DNA of 64,000 nt, from NCBI GenBank assembly GCA_036677145.1, contig JAKFFF010000101.1, forward strand, positions 1 through 64,000, given 5' to 3'. Of this stretch, positions 1 to 8,452 are shown one piece after another; within the stretch, counting starts at the first letter, position 1, and each line of letters begins with the position of its first letter. The stretch is from CADEED01 sp036677145. Its GTDB lineage: Bacteria > Pseudomonadota > Gammaproteobacteria > Steroidobacterales > Steroidobacteraceae. A model generated the notes under the pieces. It was given only the letters and a program-made list of their open reading frames with translations. It made no database searches and had not been told where the DNA came from. The translations under genes were made by a program, and so were the position numbers.

Positions 1-434
1 TTCACACGTTTGACACGAGGAGAGAGCGGGCGACGGGGTTCCGTCATCCAGAATCCACTGCCGCAAGAATTGGGACGCAGTTCCTCCAGTGCGCCACTGG
101 AAACCTCTCCATCTTTCAAGTTTCTGCGTTGTGGCGGAAGGATGTTCACATGCGAACTTTCGAGAAGGGACGCCATTGGAATCAGAACGTTCCAGTACAA
201 CCCGAAAGAATTGTTCTCACGCGAAAGCTTTCTCTCGTAGCTCTCACGAACCAAGCGCCAATCCAAGCCGCTCATCTGCCGATCGTAGTAGTTTGATTCG
301 ATAAGTTCCCACGCCTGCACAAACACCGCTTGACGTTCTTCGGCTGGATTCAGCCGTGAGGCTCTAAAACAGACGACGGCGGTGAGCATCGCGACTGCCG
401 TGCTGACAAGGGCGATTATGGCGGGCTTGGTCAT
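1..434 (-). CDS. S41 family peptidase, N-terminal part (cut by window edge)
   Basis: Only the first 144 codons are visible, read leftwards from the ATG at 434; the rest lies outside the window. Residues 5-23 are hydrophobic and look like a signal peptide or anchor. Then come WELIESNYYD (42-51) and GLDW (56-59), the pattern that opens the helical N-terminal domain of S41 peptidases (C-terminal-processing/Tricorn-core type). A Leu-rich stretch ending in SSHV follows, as in that family. The PDZ region and the catalytic Ser/Lys are not in view, so activity cannot be judged. The gene lies 81 bp downstream of the double-glycine peptide gene on the same strand, so the two may be co-transcribed. The family call comes from pattern only. 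Confidence 0.65.
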   Translation of the reverse strand, partial: MTKPAIIALVSTAVAMLTAVVCFRASRLNPAEERQAVFVQAWELIESNYYDRQMSGLDWRLVRESYERKLSRENNSFGLYWNVLIPMASLLESSHVNILPPQRRNLKDGEVSSGALEELRPNSCGSGFWMTEPRRPLSPRVKRV

Positions 435-515
435 GTCTAGTCCTGTCCTTCACTCCCATGGGACTCATTGTCGGTGGCGCGTCCTTACGGCCGCGCCACA
501 CAGAGAGCTAGCTGC

Positions 516-869
516 TCAGTTGCACTGAATGCGGAGGGAGGTGCCATTGCCTTCGGCTGAGAAGAGATTCAACAGCACGCTACCGCCTCCTGCAGAATAC
601 TGGATGTCGGCGTGCCCACCCACGGACGCGCACGCCTCGATAATCGCAGCGATATCGGCGGAGCTTGGCGGCGGAATCGACGCAGGCTGCGACGGCATCG
701 CACCGCCACTCCCTGAGAACACGCTCGATACCCAATCCGCGACGCGTTCCCAGAACGGCTTCGTCGAAACAGCCGATTTCCCGCCCGAAACCATTTCGAT
801 TTCCTGGCTCGAGAGCGCCACGATTCCGTTCGCAATTCCATTTGCCGCATTCGAAGTAGAAGTTTCCAT
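516..869 (-). CDS. Small exported peptide with double-glycine leader
   Basis: A 117-residue protein. Residues 18-30 read ALSSQEIEMVSGG, which matches the leader of bacteriocin/RiPP-type precursors: a Leu and Glu/Ile helix ending in Val-Ser-Gly-Gly. Such leaders are cut after GG by the C39 domain of peptidase-containing ABC exporters. The predicted product would be about 87 residues: an amphipathic start (KPFWERVADWVSSVF), a Gly/Ser/Pro linker and a C-terminal part with two cysteines (Cys80, Cys116) that could pair. No modification enzyme or exporter is visible, but the downstream side is outside the window. The S41 peptidase gene follows on the same strand. The leader call is fairly firm; the function (toxin, signal or other) is unknown. 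Confidence 0.7.
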   Translation of the reverse strand: METSTSNAANGIANGIVALSSQEIEMVSGGKSAVSTKPFWERVADWVSSVFSGSGGAMPSQPASIPPPSSADIAAIIEACASVGGHADIQYSAGGGSVLLNLFSAEGNGTSLRIQCN

Positions 870-1030
870 TTCTTACTCCAGTGTGTAGACCCCCGCCAAC
901 ACCATGTCAGCGAGGGTCAACAATCTTCTGTCACGATTCGGAAAATTCTCCCACGATAGTTAGGAGAAAAGCGCACAAATACGCATTTCTGGCGATTTGC
1001 ACGAGATTTGGGCGGGAACCGGTTGGAGAA

Positions 1031-1744
1031 CTACTTCGTAACCACCACGTTCCGGAAGTGCGCCACCGTTCCGGCATCTATCCACAACGCCACCCCGCCC
1101 CGCGCGCCTGCGCCGGTCTTCAAGTCGTTCACGATGAGCGTGGGCTGTTCCGCTCCATGAACGAACAACCGCGCCTGCTCGCCTCGCACCTCGATCCGGA
1201 TCTTTGTCCACTCCCCGGGAACCAGGTCGACGTAAGCCTCGTATTTCTCTGGAAATTCCTTGCGCAACCTGAACCACGGCCAGGCGGGATGCGAGATGTA
1301 TTGGACGGAGTGGTTGCGCCGGACCTGATCCGTCGCGCGGCCGTTGGTGGGCCGAAGGTAGAACGCATCATAAGTATGCAGATCCTTTTGCAGGCGGAAC
1401 GCGATGCCGACGAAGCCGCGCGCGCCTTCGAACACGGATGTTTGCGCTTCGCCGGAAATCTCGGCTTCGATGACACCGTCGCCGAATTCCAGTCCGTCGA
1501 GCATCACGAGTTGCTCGATCACCTCGCCCTGCGGCGCGCCACGCTGGCGCTCCGCCAGCAACCGATCACGTACGTCATCACGAATCGTGACGCGCACTCC
1601 GGCGCGCCCGCGATGACTAGCCGGCGCGACGTTCACGTTGTGCGTGGTGAGCCCCGCTGTCGCGGCCAATGGGAATTCGGCCGCTTGCGCTGCCAGGAAT
1701 CCAGAACTCGTGAGCGCTGCGACGACGAACAGTTGCTTGCGCAT
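1031..1744 (-). CDS. Secreted DUF1080-like (3-keto-disaccharide hydrolase/LamG-like) protein
   Basis: A 237-residue protein with an N-terminal signal peptide (residues 1-22, ending AAQAAE). The rest is a single beta-rich domain with signs of a concanavalin-like jelly roll: a segment around residues 88-120 (GDGVIEAEISG, then GFVGIAFRL), a segment with DAFYLRPTNGR, and a closing GGVALWIDAGTVAHFRNVVV strand pair. This order fits the DUF1080/3-keto-disaccharide hydrolase domain, often named family-16-like, which acts on sugars in the periplasm. I see no clear GH16 ExDxE catalytic motif, so binding rather than hydrolysis is possible. It stands alone between the peptide gene and the DUF4177-like gene. 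Confidence 0.6.
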   Translation of the reverse strand: MRKQLFVVAALTSSGFLAAQAAEFPLAATAGLTTHNVNVAPASHRGRAGVRVTIRDDVRDRLLAERQRGAPQGEVIEQLVMLDGLEFGDGVIEAEISGEAQTSVFEGARGFVGIAFRLQKDLHTYDAFYLRPTNGRATDQVRRNHSVQYISHPAWPWFRLRKEFPEKYEAYVDLVPGEWTKIRIEVRGEQARLFVHGAEQPTLIVNDLKTGAGARGGVALWIDAGTVAHFRNVVVTK

Positions 1745-1792
1745 GATTCCCTACCTTCAGCGCGCTCGAGTAAGCGGGGGACTCCCGCTCCT

Positions 1793-1987
1793 TCAGGTCT
1801 TGCTGCGCTCCAATATCGCCATCATGCCATTTGCACGGCCCCAGATCGTCGAAGGCAACACGATCTGCGAAAGCCGCCAGCGGTCCTCGGCTTCCTTGTT
1901 GAGCATCGAAGACAGCTCCGTGTCGTCCGATTGAAATACCGACGGCTTGTACGGCAGGAGGATGGTCTTGTATTCGAGTTTGCTCAC
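1793..1987 (-). CDS. DUF4177-like small protein
   Basis: A 64-residue protein starting with GTG at 1987, preceded by a GGAG ribosome site on the minus strand. It begins with the KLEYKTILLPYK strand and continues with a helix (LSSMLNKEAEDRW), then RLSQIVLPS and a final GMMAILER strand. This matches the DUF4177 layout, in which a small alpha/beta unit carries the phrase 'N-x-E-A-x-x-G/R-W-x-L'. No enzymatic residues are recognisable and the family role is unknown. It reads on the same strand as pyruvate carboxylase, 129 bp downstream of its stop; whether they share a transcript is unclear. Confidence 0.65.
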   Translation of the reverse strand: MSKLEYKTILLPYKPSVFQSDDTELSSMLNKEAEDRWRLSQIVLPSTIWGRANGMMAILERSKT

Positions 1988-2116
1988 GGGATTCTCCGGG
2001 GATGAGCGCCGAAGGATCCGCGCGCCGGCGCATCATGGCCCGCATGTCCAGGTGGCATTGGTCTAAATGCGCAATCGGCCAGCCGGCGCTCGGGCAGGCG
2101 TGATCGGCCCGCAAGA

Positions 2117-5100
2117 TCACCCGAGTACGATCAACAAGTCCTTCGCATCCACCTGCAATCCCGGCTTCGCCAGCACTTCGGCCACGGTGCCATCGACTTC
2201 CGCGCGCACGCTGGTTTCCATCTTCATGGCCTCCATCGTGAGCAGCAGATCGCCCTTCGCGACCTTCTGTCCAACTACCGCCTTCACCGTCGCGACGGTT
2301 CCGGGCATCGGCGCGCCAACGTGTTTGGCATTGCCGGATTCCACCTTGCGCTGCGGCGGCCGCTTCGCGACCTGCGAACGATCCGCCACGACGATCGAAC
2401 GCGGCTGGCCGTTGAGCTCGAAGAACACCTGGCGCGTGCCGTCGTCGCGCACTTCGGACACGGCGACGAAACGCACGATCAGCGTCTTGCCGCGCTCGAT
2501 GTCGACGCTCACCTCGTCGCCCGGTTCCATGCCGTAGAAGAACACCGGCGTCGGCAGGATGGCGCAGTCGCCGTACGCCGTGCGATCGCGCGCGTAGTCG
2601 AGGAAAACCTTCGGGTACATGAGGTACGACGCGAACTGCGTATCCGTTGCCGGGCGGCCTAACTTCTCGTCGAGGCTCTTGCGCTCGGCCACGAGATCCA
2701 GCGGCGCCATCGTCGCGCCCGGCCGCTGCTCGAGCGGTAATTGACCTTTCAACACCTTCTTCTGGATGCCGGGAGGCCAGCCGCCTTCAGGACGGCCGAG
2801 ATCGCCGCGCATCATCTGCACGACGGATTCGGGGAAAGCGACCTCGTAGTTCGGGTCGAGCACCTGCTCTTTCGTCAGTCCGGACGACACCATCATGATC
2901 GCCAGGTCACCGACCACTTTCGAGGACGGCGTGACCTTCACGATGTTGCCGAACATGTCGTTGACGTCGGCATAGGCCTGCGAGACTTCGGGCCAGCGCG
3001 AATCATCGAGACCGACCGAGCGCGCCTGTTCCTTCAGGTTCGTGTATTGCCCGCCGGGCATCGCATGCACGTACACCTCGGAGGCACCGGCACGCATGTC
3101 GCTCTCGAACGCGAGATAGTTCTTGCGCACCTGCTCCCAGTACATCGAGATCGAGCGCACGGCGCCATGGTCGATTCCGGGATCGCGCGCGCTGTAGCGC
3201 AGCGCTTCGATGATCGAACCGAGATTGGGCTGGGACGTGAATCCCGACATCGCGTCGATCGCGCCATCGACGGCGTCGCAGCCGGCGGCCACGGCCGCGA
3301 GCACGCTGGCCGCGGCTATACCCGACGTGTCATGCGTGTGGAAATGCACGGGTAGTTTGAGCTCGTCCTTGAGCGCCTTGACGAGCGTGTACGCCGCATT
3401 GGGCTGGCACAGCCCCGCCATGTCCTTGATGCCGAGAATGTGGGTGCCCGCCGCCTTCAGCCGGGTTCCCATCTCGAGGTAATAGTCGAGCGTGTACTTG
3501 GTCTCGTTCGGTGAGGAGAGATTTCCCGAGTAACAGATCGCGGCTTCGCACAGCTTGCCGGTGTCGCGCACGGCATCGATGGCGACGCGCATGTTGTCGA
3601 CCCAGTTGAGCGAATCGAACACGCGGAACAGGTCGATGCCCGAAGCCGCCGCCTGCTTCACGAAAGCGCGCACGACGTTGTCCGGGTAGTTGGTGTAACC
3701 CACGGCGTTCGACGAGCGCAGCAGCATCTGGAGCAACAGGTTCGGCATCGCAGCGCGGAACTGTTCGAGCCGCGCCCACGGATCTTCGCGCAGGAAACGC
3801 ATCGCGACGTCGAACGTGGCGCCGCCCCAGCATTCCATCGAGAACAGCTGCGGCAGCATGTGCGCGTAGTAAGGCGCGATCGCCGTCATGTCCGGCTGGC
3901 GCATGCGGGTTGCGAGCAACGACTGATGCGCGTCGCGCATGGTCGTGTCCGTGATCAGCACCCGCTCCTGCGCGAGCATCCACTTCGCGAACCCTTCCGC
4001 GCCGAGTTCGTCGAGCTTCTGCTTCGTACCCGGCGGCGGCGCCTTCGACACGTTCACCTTGGGCAATCGTGCCAGTGTCATCTGCTTGGGCTTGAGCCTG
4101 CCCTTCACTTCCGGGTTGCCGTTGACGATCGTCTCGCCCATGAAGGAGAGGATGCGCGTGGCGCGGTCGCGCTTCTTTTCCCACTTGAAGAGTTCGGGCG
4201 TTTCGTCGATGAACTTGGTGGTGTATTCGGCGTTCGCGAACTTCGGGTGCGTGATCACCTGGTCGAGGAAGCGCAGGTTGGTCGCGACGCCGCGGATGCG
4301 GAATTCCCACAGCGCGCGATGCATGCGCGCGATGGCCTCGGCAGGGCTCGGCGCCCATGCCGTGACTTTCACGAGCATCGAATCGTACGAACGCGTGAGG
4401 ATCGCGCCGGCGTACGCCGTGCCCGCGTCGAGCCGGATGCCGAAGCCGGCCGGAGAACGGTACGCGGTGATCTTGCCGTAGTCGGGCGAGAAGTTGTTCT
4501 CGGGATCCTCGGTCGTGACGCGGCACTGCAGGGCGTGCGACGTCAGGTAGATGTGTTCCTGCGGCGGCACGCCGCTGGCGTCTTCGCCGATCTTCGCGCC
4601 GTCGGCGATCCGGATCTGCGCCTTCACCAGGTCTATGCCGGTAACGGCCTCGGTCACCGTGTGCTCCACCTGGATGCGCGGATTCACTTCGATGAAATAG
4701 AACTTGCCGGTCTCGGCGTCCTGCAGGAACTCGACGGTGCCGGCGTTGCGGTACTTGACCGCGCGGCCGATCTGCAGCGCGTAGCCGCACAATTCGTTGC
4801 GCTGCTCTGTAGTTAGAAACGCGGCCGGCGCGCGCTCCACCACCTTCTGGTTGCGCCGCTGCACGGTGCAGTCGCGTTCGAAGAGATGCACTAGGTTGCC
4901 GTGCGTGTCGCCGAGGATCTGGACCTCGATGTGCCGGGCCTTGCGCACCAGCTTCTCCAGGTAAACCTCGTCGTTGCCGAAGCCGGCCTTGGCTTCGCGG
5001 CGCGCGACCGGCAGCAGCTCCGTGAGCTGTGCGTCGCTCTCGATGACGCGCATGCCGCGGCCGCCGCCACCCCAGCTCGCCTTCAGCATCACTGGATAGC

Positions 5101-5566
5101 CGACGTCCTTCGCGTGCGCCTTGCAGGTTTCGATGTCGGCCGGCAGTGGTGGCGTTGCCGGCATCACCGGCACCTTCGCGGAGGTCGCGAGATTGCGCGC
5201 CGCCACCTTGTTGCCGAGCGTGCGCATGATCTCCGGCGTTGGGCCAATGAAGATCACGCCTTCGCGATCGCAGGCCTCGACGAATTCGGGATTTTCGGAC
5301 AGGAAACCGTAACCCGGATGAATCGCGTCGGCTTTCGCCTCGACCGCGACGCGCAGGATGTCCTCGATGTCGAGGTAGGCGTCGACCGGCGCCTTGCCGC
5401 GGCCTACCAGATAGGCCTCGTCCGCCTTCGTCCGATGCAGCGAGAACCGGTCTTCCTGCGAATAGATCGCAATGGTGCGGATGCCCAGTTCGGTGGCGGC
5501 GCGCATCACCCGGATGGCGATTTCACCGCGATTGGCGACGAGCAGGCTGCGGATGCGGGTCAGCAT
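2117..5566 (-). CDS. pyc: Pyruvate carboxylase, single-chain
   Basis: An 1149-residue biotin enzyme that makes oxaloacetate from pyruvate, bicarbonate and ATP, refilling the TCA cycle. All domains are present in the single-chain order. The N-terminal biotin carboxylase begins ANRGEIAIRVMRA, has the glycine-rich loop SWGGGGRGMR and the EVNPRIQVEHTVTE segment, and ends near residue 460. The carboxyltransferase (HMGL-like) starts at about 540 with DTTMRDAHQSLLATRMR and includes the metal site HFHTHDTSG. The C-terminal biotinyl domain has MEAMKMET, with the biotinylated Lys at about 1115. The length equals the usual 1150. It is divergent from iaaA across 60 bp. Confidence 0.97.
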   Translation of the reverse strand: MLTRIRSLLVANRGEIAIRVMRAATELGIRTIAIYSQEDRFSLHRTKADEAYLVGRGKAPVDAYLDIEDILRVAVEAKADAIHPGYGFLSENPEFVEACDREGVIFIGPTPEIMRTLGNKVAARNLATSAKVPVMPATPPLPADIETCKAHAKDVGYPVMLKASWGGGGRGMRVIESDAQLTELLPVARREAKAGFGNDEVYLEKLVRKARHIEVQILGDTHGNLVHLFERDCTVQRRNQKVVERAPAAFLTTEQRNELCGYALQIGRAVKYRNAGTVEFLQDAETGKFYFIEVNPRIQVEHTVTEAVTGIDLVKAQIRIADGAKIGEDASGVPPQEHIYLTSHALQCRVTTEDPENNFSPDYGKITAYRSPAGFGIRLDAGTAYAGAILTRSYDSMLVKVTAWAPSPAEAIARMHRALWEFRIRGVATNLRFLDQVITHPKFANAEYTTKFIDETPELFKWEKKRDRATRILSFMGETIVNGNPEVKGRLKPKQMTLARLPKVNVSKAPPPGTKQKLDELGAEGFAKWMLAQERVLITDTTMRDAHQSLLATRMRQPDMTAIAPYYAHMLPQLFSMECWGGATFDVAMRFLREDPWARLEQFRAAMPNLLLQMLLRSSNAVGYTNYPDNVVRAFVKQAAASGIDLFRVFDSLNWVDNMRVAIDAVRDTGKLCEAAICYSGNLSSPNETKYTLDYYLEMGTRLKAAGTHILGIKDMAGLCQPNAAYTLVKALKDELKLPVHFHTHDTSGIAAASVLAAVAAGCDAVDGAIDAMSGFTSQPNLGSIIEALRYSARDPGIDHGAVRSISMYWEQVRKNYLAFESDMRAGASEVYVHAMPGGQYTNLKEQARSVGLDDSRWPEVSQAYADVNDMFGNIVKVTPSSKVVGDLAIMMVSSGLTKEQVLDPNYEVAFPESVVQMMRGDLGRPEGGWPPGIQKKVLKGQLPLEQRPGATMAPLDLVAERKSLDEKLGRPATDTQFASYLMYPKVFLDYARDRTAYGDCAILPTPVFFYGMEPGDEVSVDIERGKTLIVRFVAVSEVRDDGTRQVFFELNGQPRSIVVADRSQVAKRPPQRKVESGNAKHVGAPMPGTVATVKAVVGQKVAKGDLLLTMEAMKMETSVRAEVDGTVAEVLAKPGLQVDAKDLLIVLG

Positions 5567-5626
5567 GAGGGCGTTCTTTTAATATGATCGGCGAACGGCA
5601 CAAGCATAGCCGCAGGAGCCGGAAGA

Positions 5627-6676
5627 ATGGCGGGCAATCAAACATTTCCGGGCCGGACGCTTCTTACGACAGCGGTCGCGATTTCCATTGCGGTGCTGCT
5701 AACGCTCACTTGCACTTGCGTTGTGCGGGCCGCTCCGCCCAGCGTGCAGGACACCGGAGGAAAGATGTTTGCGATCGCGATACACGGTGGCGCCGGAACG
5801 CTGTCTCGCAAGGACATGAGCGAGGCGCAGGAGAAAGATTACCGGGCCGGGCTCGATGCCGCGCTCGATGCGGGTTACGCGGTGCTGGCGCGCAACGGCT
5901 CCAGTCTCGACGCGACGATCGCGGCGGTGCGTGTCCTGGAGGACAATCCGTTGTTCAACGCGGGACGCGGCGCTGTCCTGGACCGCAATGGCGAGGCACA
6001 ACTCGATGCCTCGCTCATGGACGGCAGGACATTGGGCGCGGGCGCGGTCACCGGGCTCAAACACGTGAAGAATCCGATCGAGCTTGCGCGGCTGGTGATG
6101 GACAAGTCACCGCACGTGATGCTGGTGGGTGAAGGCGCGGAGGAGTTCGCGAAGCTGCAGGGCCTCGAGCTCGTGCCGAATGAATACTTCCGCACGCCTA
6201 TCCGCCAGCAGCAGCTCGAGCGCATGTTGCGCGGCGCGCGGATCCGCGAAAACGAGCTGGTTGCGTTCGGCACGGTGGGCGCGGTAGCGCTGGATCTGGA
6301 GGGGAATATCGCGGCGGCCACATCGACCGGCGGCATGACCGGTAAACGCTGGGGCCGTGTCGGCGACTCACCGATCATCGGCGCCGGCACCTATGCGAAC
6401 AACGAGAGCTGCGCAGTGTCGGCGACCGGCCACGGTGAATTCTTTATCCGGACCGTGGTCGCGCATGACATCTGCGCACAGGTTCAGTACCTGAAGATTC
6501 CGCTCGCGAAGGCCGTGGACAACGTGCTCAACGGCCGGATGAAGGCGCTCGGCGGCAACGGCGGCGTGATCGCGATCGACCCGCGCGGCGAGATCGTCAT
6601 GGAATTCAACAGCGAGGGCATGTTCCGCGGCGTGCGGACCTCACAAGGCCGGCACGAGACCGCGATCTATAGATAG
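5627..6676 (+). CDS. iaaA: Isoaspartyl peptidase/L-asparaginase (Ntn-hydrolase, T2)
   Basis: A 349-residue precursor. A hydrophobic N-terminus (about residues 13-35, ending VVRAAPP) suggests export to the periplasm. The mature part opens with AIHGGAGTLS, the hallmark of the plant-type asparaginase family, and contains NPLFNAGRGAVL. The autocleavage and nucleophile site is GTVGAVALD, with Thr216 as the expected new N-terminus of the beta chain, followed by ATSTGGMTGKRWGRVGDSPIIGAGTYA. It should hydrolyse isoaspartyl dipeptides and asparagine. The start follows a GGAG-like site. A long inverted repeat lies just downstream, facing the convergent diguanylate cyclase. Confidence 0.93.
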   Translation: MAGNQTFPGRTLLTTAVAISIAVLLTLTCTCVVRAAPPSVQDTGGKMFAIAIHGGAGTLSRKDMSEAQEKDYRAGLDAALDAGYAVLARNGSSLDATIAAVRVLEDNPLFNAGRGAVLDRNGEAQLDASLMDGRTLGAGAVTGLKHVKNPIELARLVMDKSPHVMLVGEGAEEFAKLQGLELVPNEYFRTPIRQQQLERMLRGARIRENELVAFGTVGAVALDLEGNIAAATSTGGMTGKRWGRVGDSPIIGAGTYANNESCAVSATGHGEFFIRTVVAHDICAQVQYLKIPLAKAVDNVLNGRMKALGGNGGVIAIDPRGEIVMEFNSEGMFRGVRTSQGRHETAIYR

Positions 6677-6690
6677 AAGTCGGTGCCGCA

Positions 6691-6794
6691 GATGTCGGTG
6701 CCGGGTGAGAAATAACTGAGTTAGCGAGCGATCGGGAAAGACGACACGTCGCCGCCAACGCTAACTCAGTTATTTCTCACCCGGCACCGACATC
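6691..6794. repeat. Inverted repeat A (36-bp perfect arms)
   Basis: Arms 6691-6726 and 6759-6794 are perfect reverse complements, 36 bp each, around a 32-bp spacer. The arm contains GTCGGTGCCGGGTGAGAA followed by ATAACTGAGTTAGCG. A further GGTGCCG at 6682 and CGGCACC at 6801 extend the symmetry imperfectly. It lies between the convergent iaaA and diguanylate cyclase genes, so it could end transcription from both sides, but there is no T-run and the stem is far longer than a terminator needs. It is clearly related to the repeat at 16765-16866. Confidence 0.9.
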
Positions 6795-6810
6795 CTCATC
6801 CGGCACCAAT

Positions 6811-8043
6811 CTAGCTACCGGCGGCTTCGCGCAGGGGCAACACGGCGGTCGCGGTGGGGTCGAGTTTCTGCGGGGCGTGGTCGGCGACGACGTAGCGGTC
6901 GCGGCCCTGCTTCTTGGCCGCGTACAGCGCCTGGTCGGCGAGTTCGATGGCCGCGTCGTGCGAGGCCATGCGATACGTGTCGGCCGACACGACGCCGATG
7001 CTCACGGTGACATAGGGCTGCGCCTCGGAATTGGCGTGCGGGATGCGCAGCTCGCGCACGGCCGTAAGCAGACTGCGCGAGATGCTTTCGCCGTAGGCCT
7101 TGTCCGCGCCGTAGAGAACCGCGATCAATTCCTCGCCGCCGTAACGCGCGACGAAATCGAGCGGGCGGCGCCGCGCGGCGTCGCGCAGCGCGACGGACAC
7201 GCGCCGCAGGCAGTCGTCGCCCGCGATGTGGCCGTAGCGGTCGTTGTACGACTTGAAGCAATCGATGTCGATCATGATCACCGCGACCGTCTGGCGATCG
7301 CGCTGCGCCTGCTGCCAGACGCGCCGGATCTGATCCTCGAAGGCGGCGCGGTTGAGCAGCATCGTGAGCCCGTCGTGGGTCGCAACCTGCGTGAGCAGAC
7401 GGTGCTCGAGGAACGCGGTGCGGTTCGCGTGTTCGAGCGCGTACGAGCCGGCGCAGCCGATGAGGTTCGCGCAGAACAGCGTGAACGTCAGGTAGGTTGC
7501 CGTGGCCGTGGGCAAACTACCGAGGATGAGCGCGAGCACGAGTGCGCCGAACACGATGAGATTCGCGCGCAGGGCCTCGCGGAACCGCAGGCCGATCATG
7601 AAGTAGAAGAACAGCGATGCCAGCAGCAGACGTCCGCCGATCAGCGGGACTTCCTGCGGCAGCGCGGTGGTCGCCATGATGACGGTGCCGATGCCGAACA
7701 CCGGCGCTACGAATCCGATGCCGATGTCGTACCAGCGTTCGTAGAAACGCTGCGACGTGCAGATGAGCATGATGATGACGGCGGGCACGTGCAGCCCGAA
7801 CCGCACCATGTTCGCGATGCGCGAGTGCTCGGTCGAAAGCACGAAATGATCGAGGATCGCGAAGCCGACCACGGTGCACGCGGAGATGATGATCGCGAGC
7901 CGGGTCCAGTGACGCAGGCGCGCGCGATACTCCGAGCGGAATTCACTTTCCAGCGGTTCGGGAAAACGCAGGAAGCGAAATCCTTCGGCCAGCAGCCGGG
8001 CTGCATCCGAAGTCTCAGATGATGTTCTTTTCCCTGCCGTCAT
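6811..8043 (-). CDS. Membrane-bound GGDEF diguanylate cyclase
   Basis: A 410-residue protein. The first 210 residues hold about six hydrophobic segments, giving an integral membrane sensor with no named input domain. The C-terminal GGDEF domain (about 225-390) starts near THDGLTMLLNRAAFE and has the active-site loop RYGGEELIAV, the GG-E-E-L variant compatible with c-di-GMP synthesis. RPLD sits five residues before GGEEL, matching the RxxD inhibitory site, so product feedback is likely. YVTVSIGVVS and DQALYAAKKQGRDR complete the domain. The product is the second messenger c-di-GMP. The gene is followed by inverted repeat A. Confidence 0.93.
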   Translation of the reverse strand: MTAGKRTSSETSDAARLLAEGFRFLRFPEPLESEFRSEYRARLRHWTRLAIIISACTVVGFAILDHFVLSTEHSRIANMVRFGLHVPAVIIMLICTSQRFYERWYDIGIGFVAPVFGIGTVIMATTALPQEVPLIGGRLLLASLFFYFMIGLRFREALRANLIVFGALVLALILGSLPTATATYLTFTLFCANLIGCAGSYALEHANRTAFLEHRLLTQVATHDGLTMLLNRAAFEDQIRRVWQQAQRDRQTVAVIMIDIDCFKSYNDRYGHIAGDDCLRRVSVALRDAARRRPLDFVARYGGEELIAVLYGADKAYGESISRSLLTAVRELRIPHANSEAQPYVTVSIGVVSADTYRMASHDAAIELADQALYAAKKQGRDRYVVADHAPQKLDPTATAVLPLREAAGS

Positions 8044-8122
8044 GCGACCGACCCCACGCAGGATTCCCCGTTCGAATCCGCTTTGTATGTGTTCGGCAGT
8101 CGTCGCGCAACTGGCGCGAAGA

Positions 8123-8323
8123 TCAACGACGGGGCTGGGGATTTTCCGGTGTGGGCAGGTGCGCGGGATTCTTCACGCGGGTGCGCCACACTTCGTACGG
8201 GCTCCACGCCTGATTGCGCGCGGTGTCGCTCGCATCACGCGAGCCGGCAGAAAAATCTTCGTTAGCCGCCGAGGACTTTCCCAACTCGAGCAAATCTCGC
8301 TCGGTCTGATTCTTGGTTTTCAT
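8123..8323 (-). CDS. Small hypothetical protein
   Basis: A 66-residue, charged, soluble protein with no hydrophobic segment. An AGGGA-type ribosome site sits a few bases before the ATG, which supports real translation. It carries the phrase NQAWSPYEVWRTRVKNPAHLP near its C-terminus, a Trp/Pro-rich motif that looks conserved rather than random, though I cannot name a family. It lies on the same strand between gshA and the diguanylate cyclase, with about 80-130 bp on each side, so it may have its own promoter in the AT-rich stretch 8340-8450. Its function is unknown. Confidence 0.5.
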   Translation of the reverse strand: MKTKNQTERDLLELGKSSAANEDFSAGSRDASDTARNQAWSPYEVWRTRVKNPAHLPTPENPQPRR

Positions 8324-8452
8324 TTCTGTCCCTGAAGCGTTTAGACCATCCGGTCTTCTGGGCAGGGATTCTAGTACGTCGATTGTTAAAAAATACGCTT
8401 CGGGAACAAGAATTTATGGATATGTCAATAGTTCGAACTGCGTCACAGTTTT

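Noticed and set aside
3330..4790. A long open frame on the minus strand inside pyruvate carboxylase (486 codons), and others on the plus strand there
   Set aside because: They are frame shadows of a GC-rich gene: Arg/Ala/His-rich products with no family motif, inside a well-supported enzyme.
6691..6794. Insertion sequence or transposon ends at the long inverted repeats
   Set aside because: No transposase between or near the arms, spacers of about 30 bp, and no clear target duplication.
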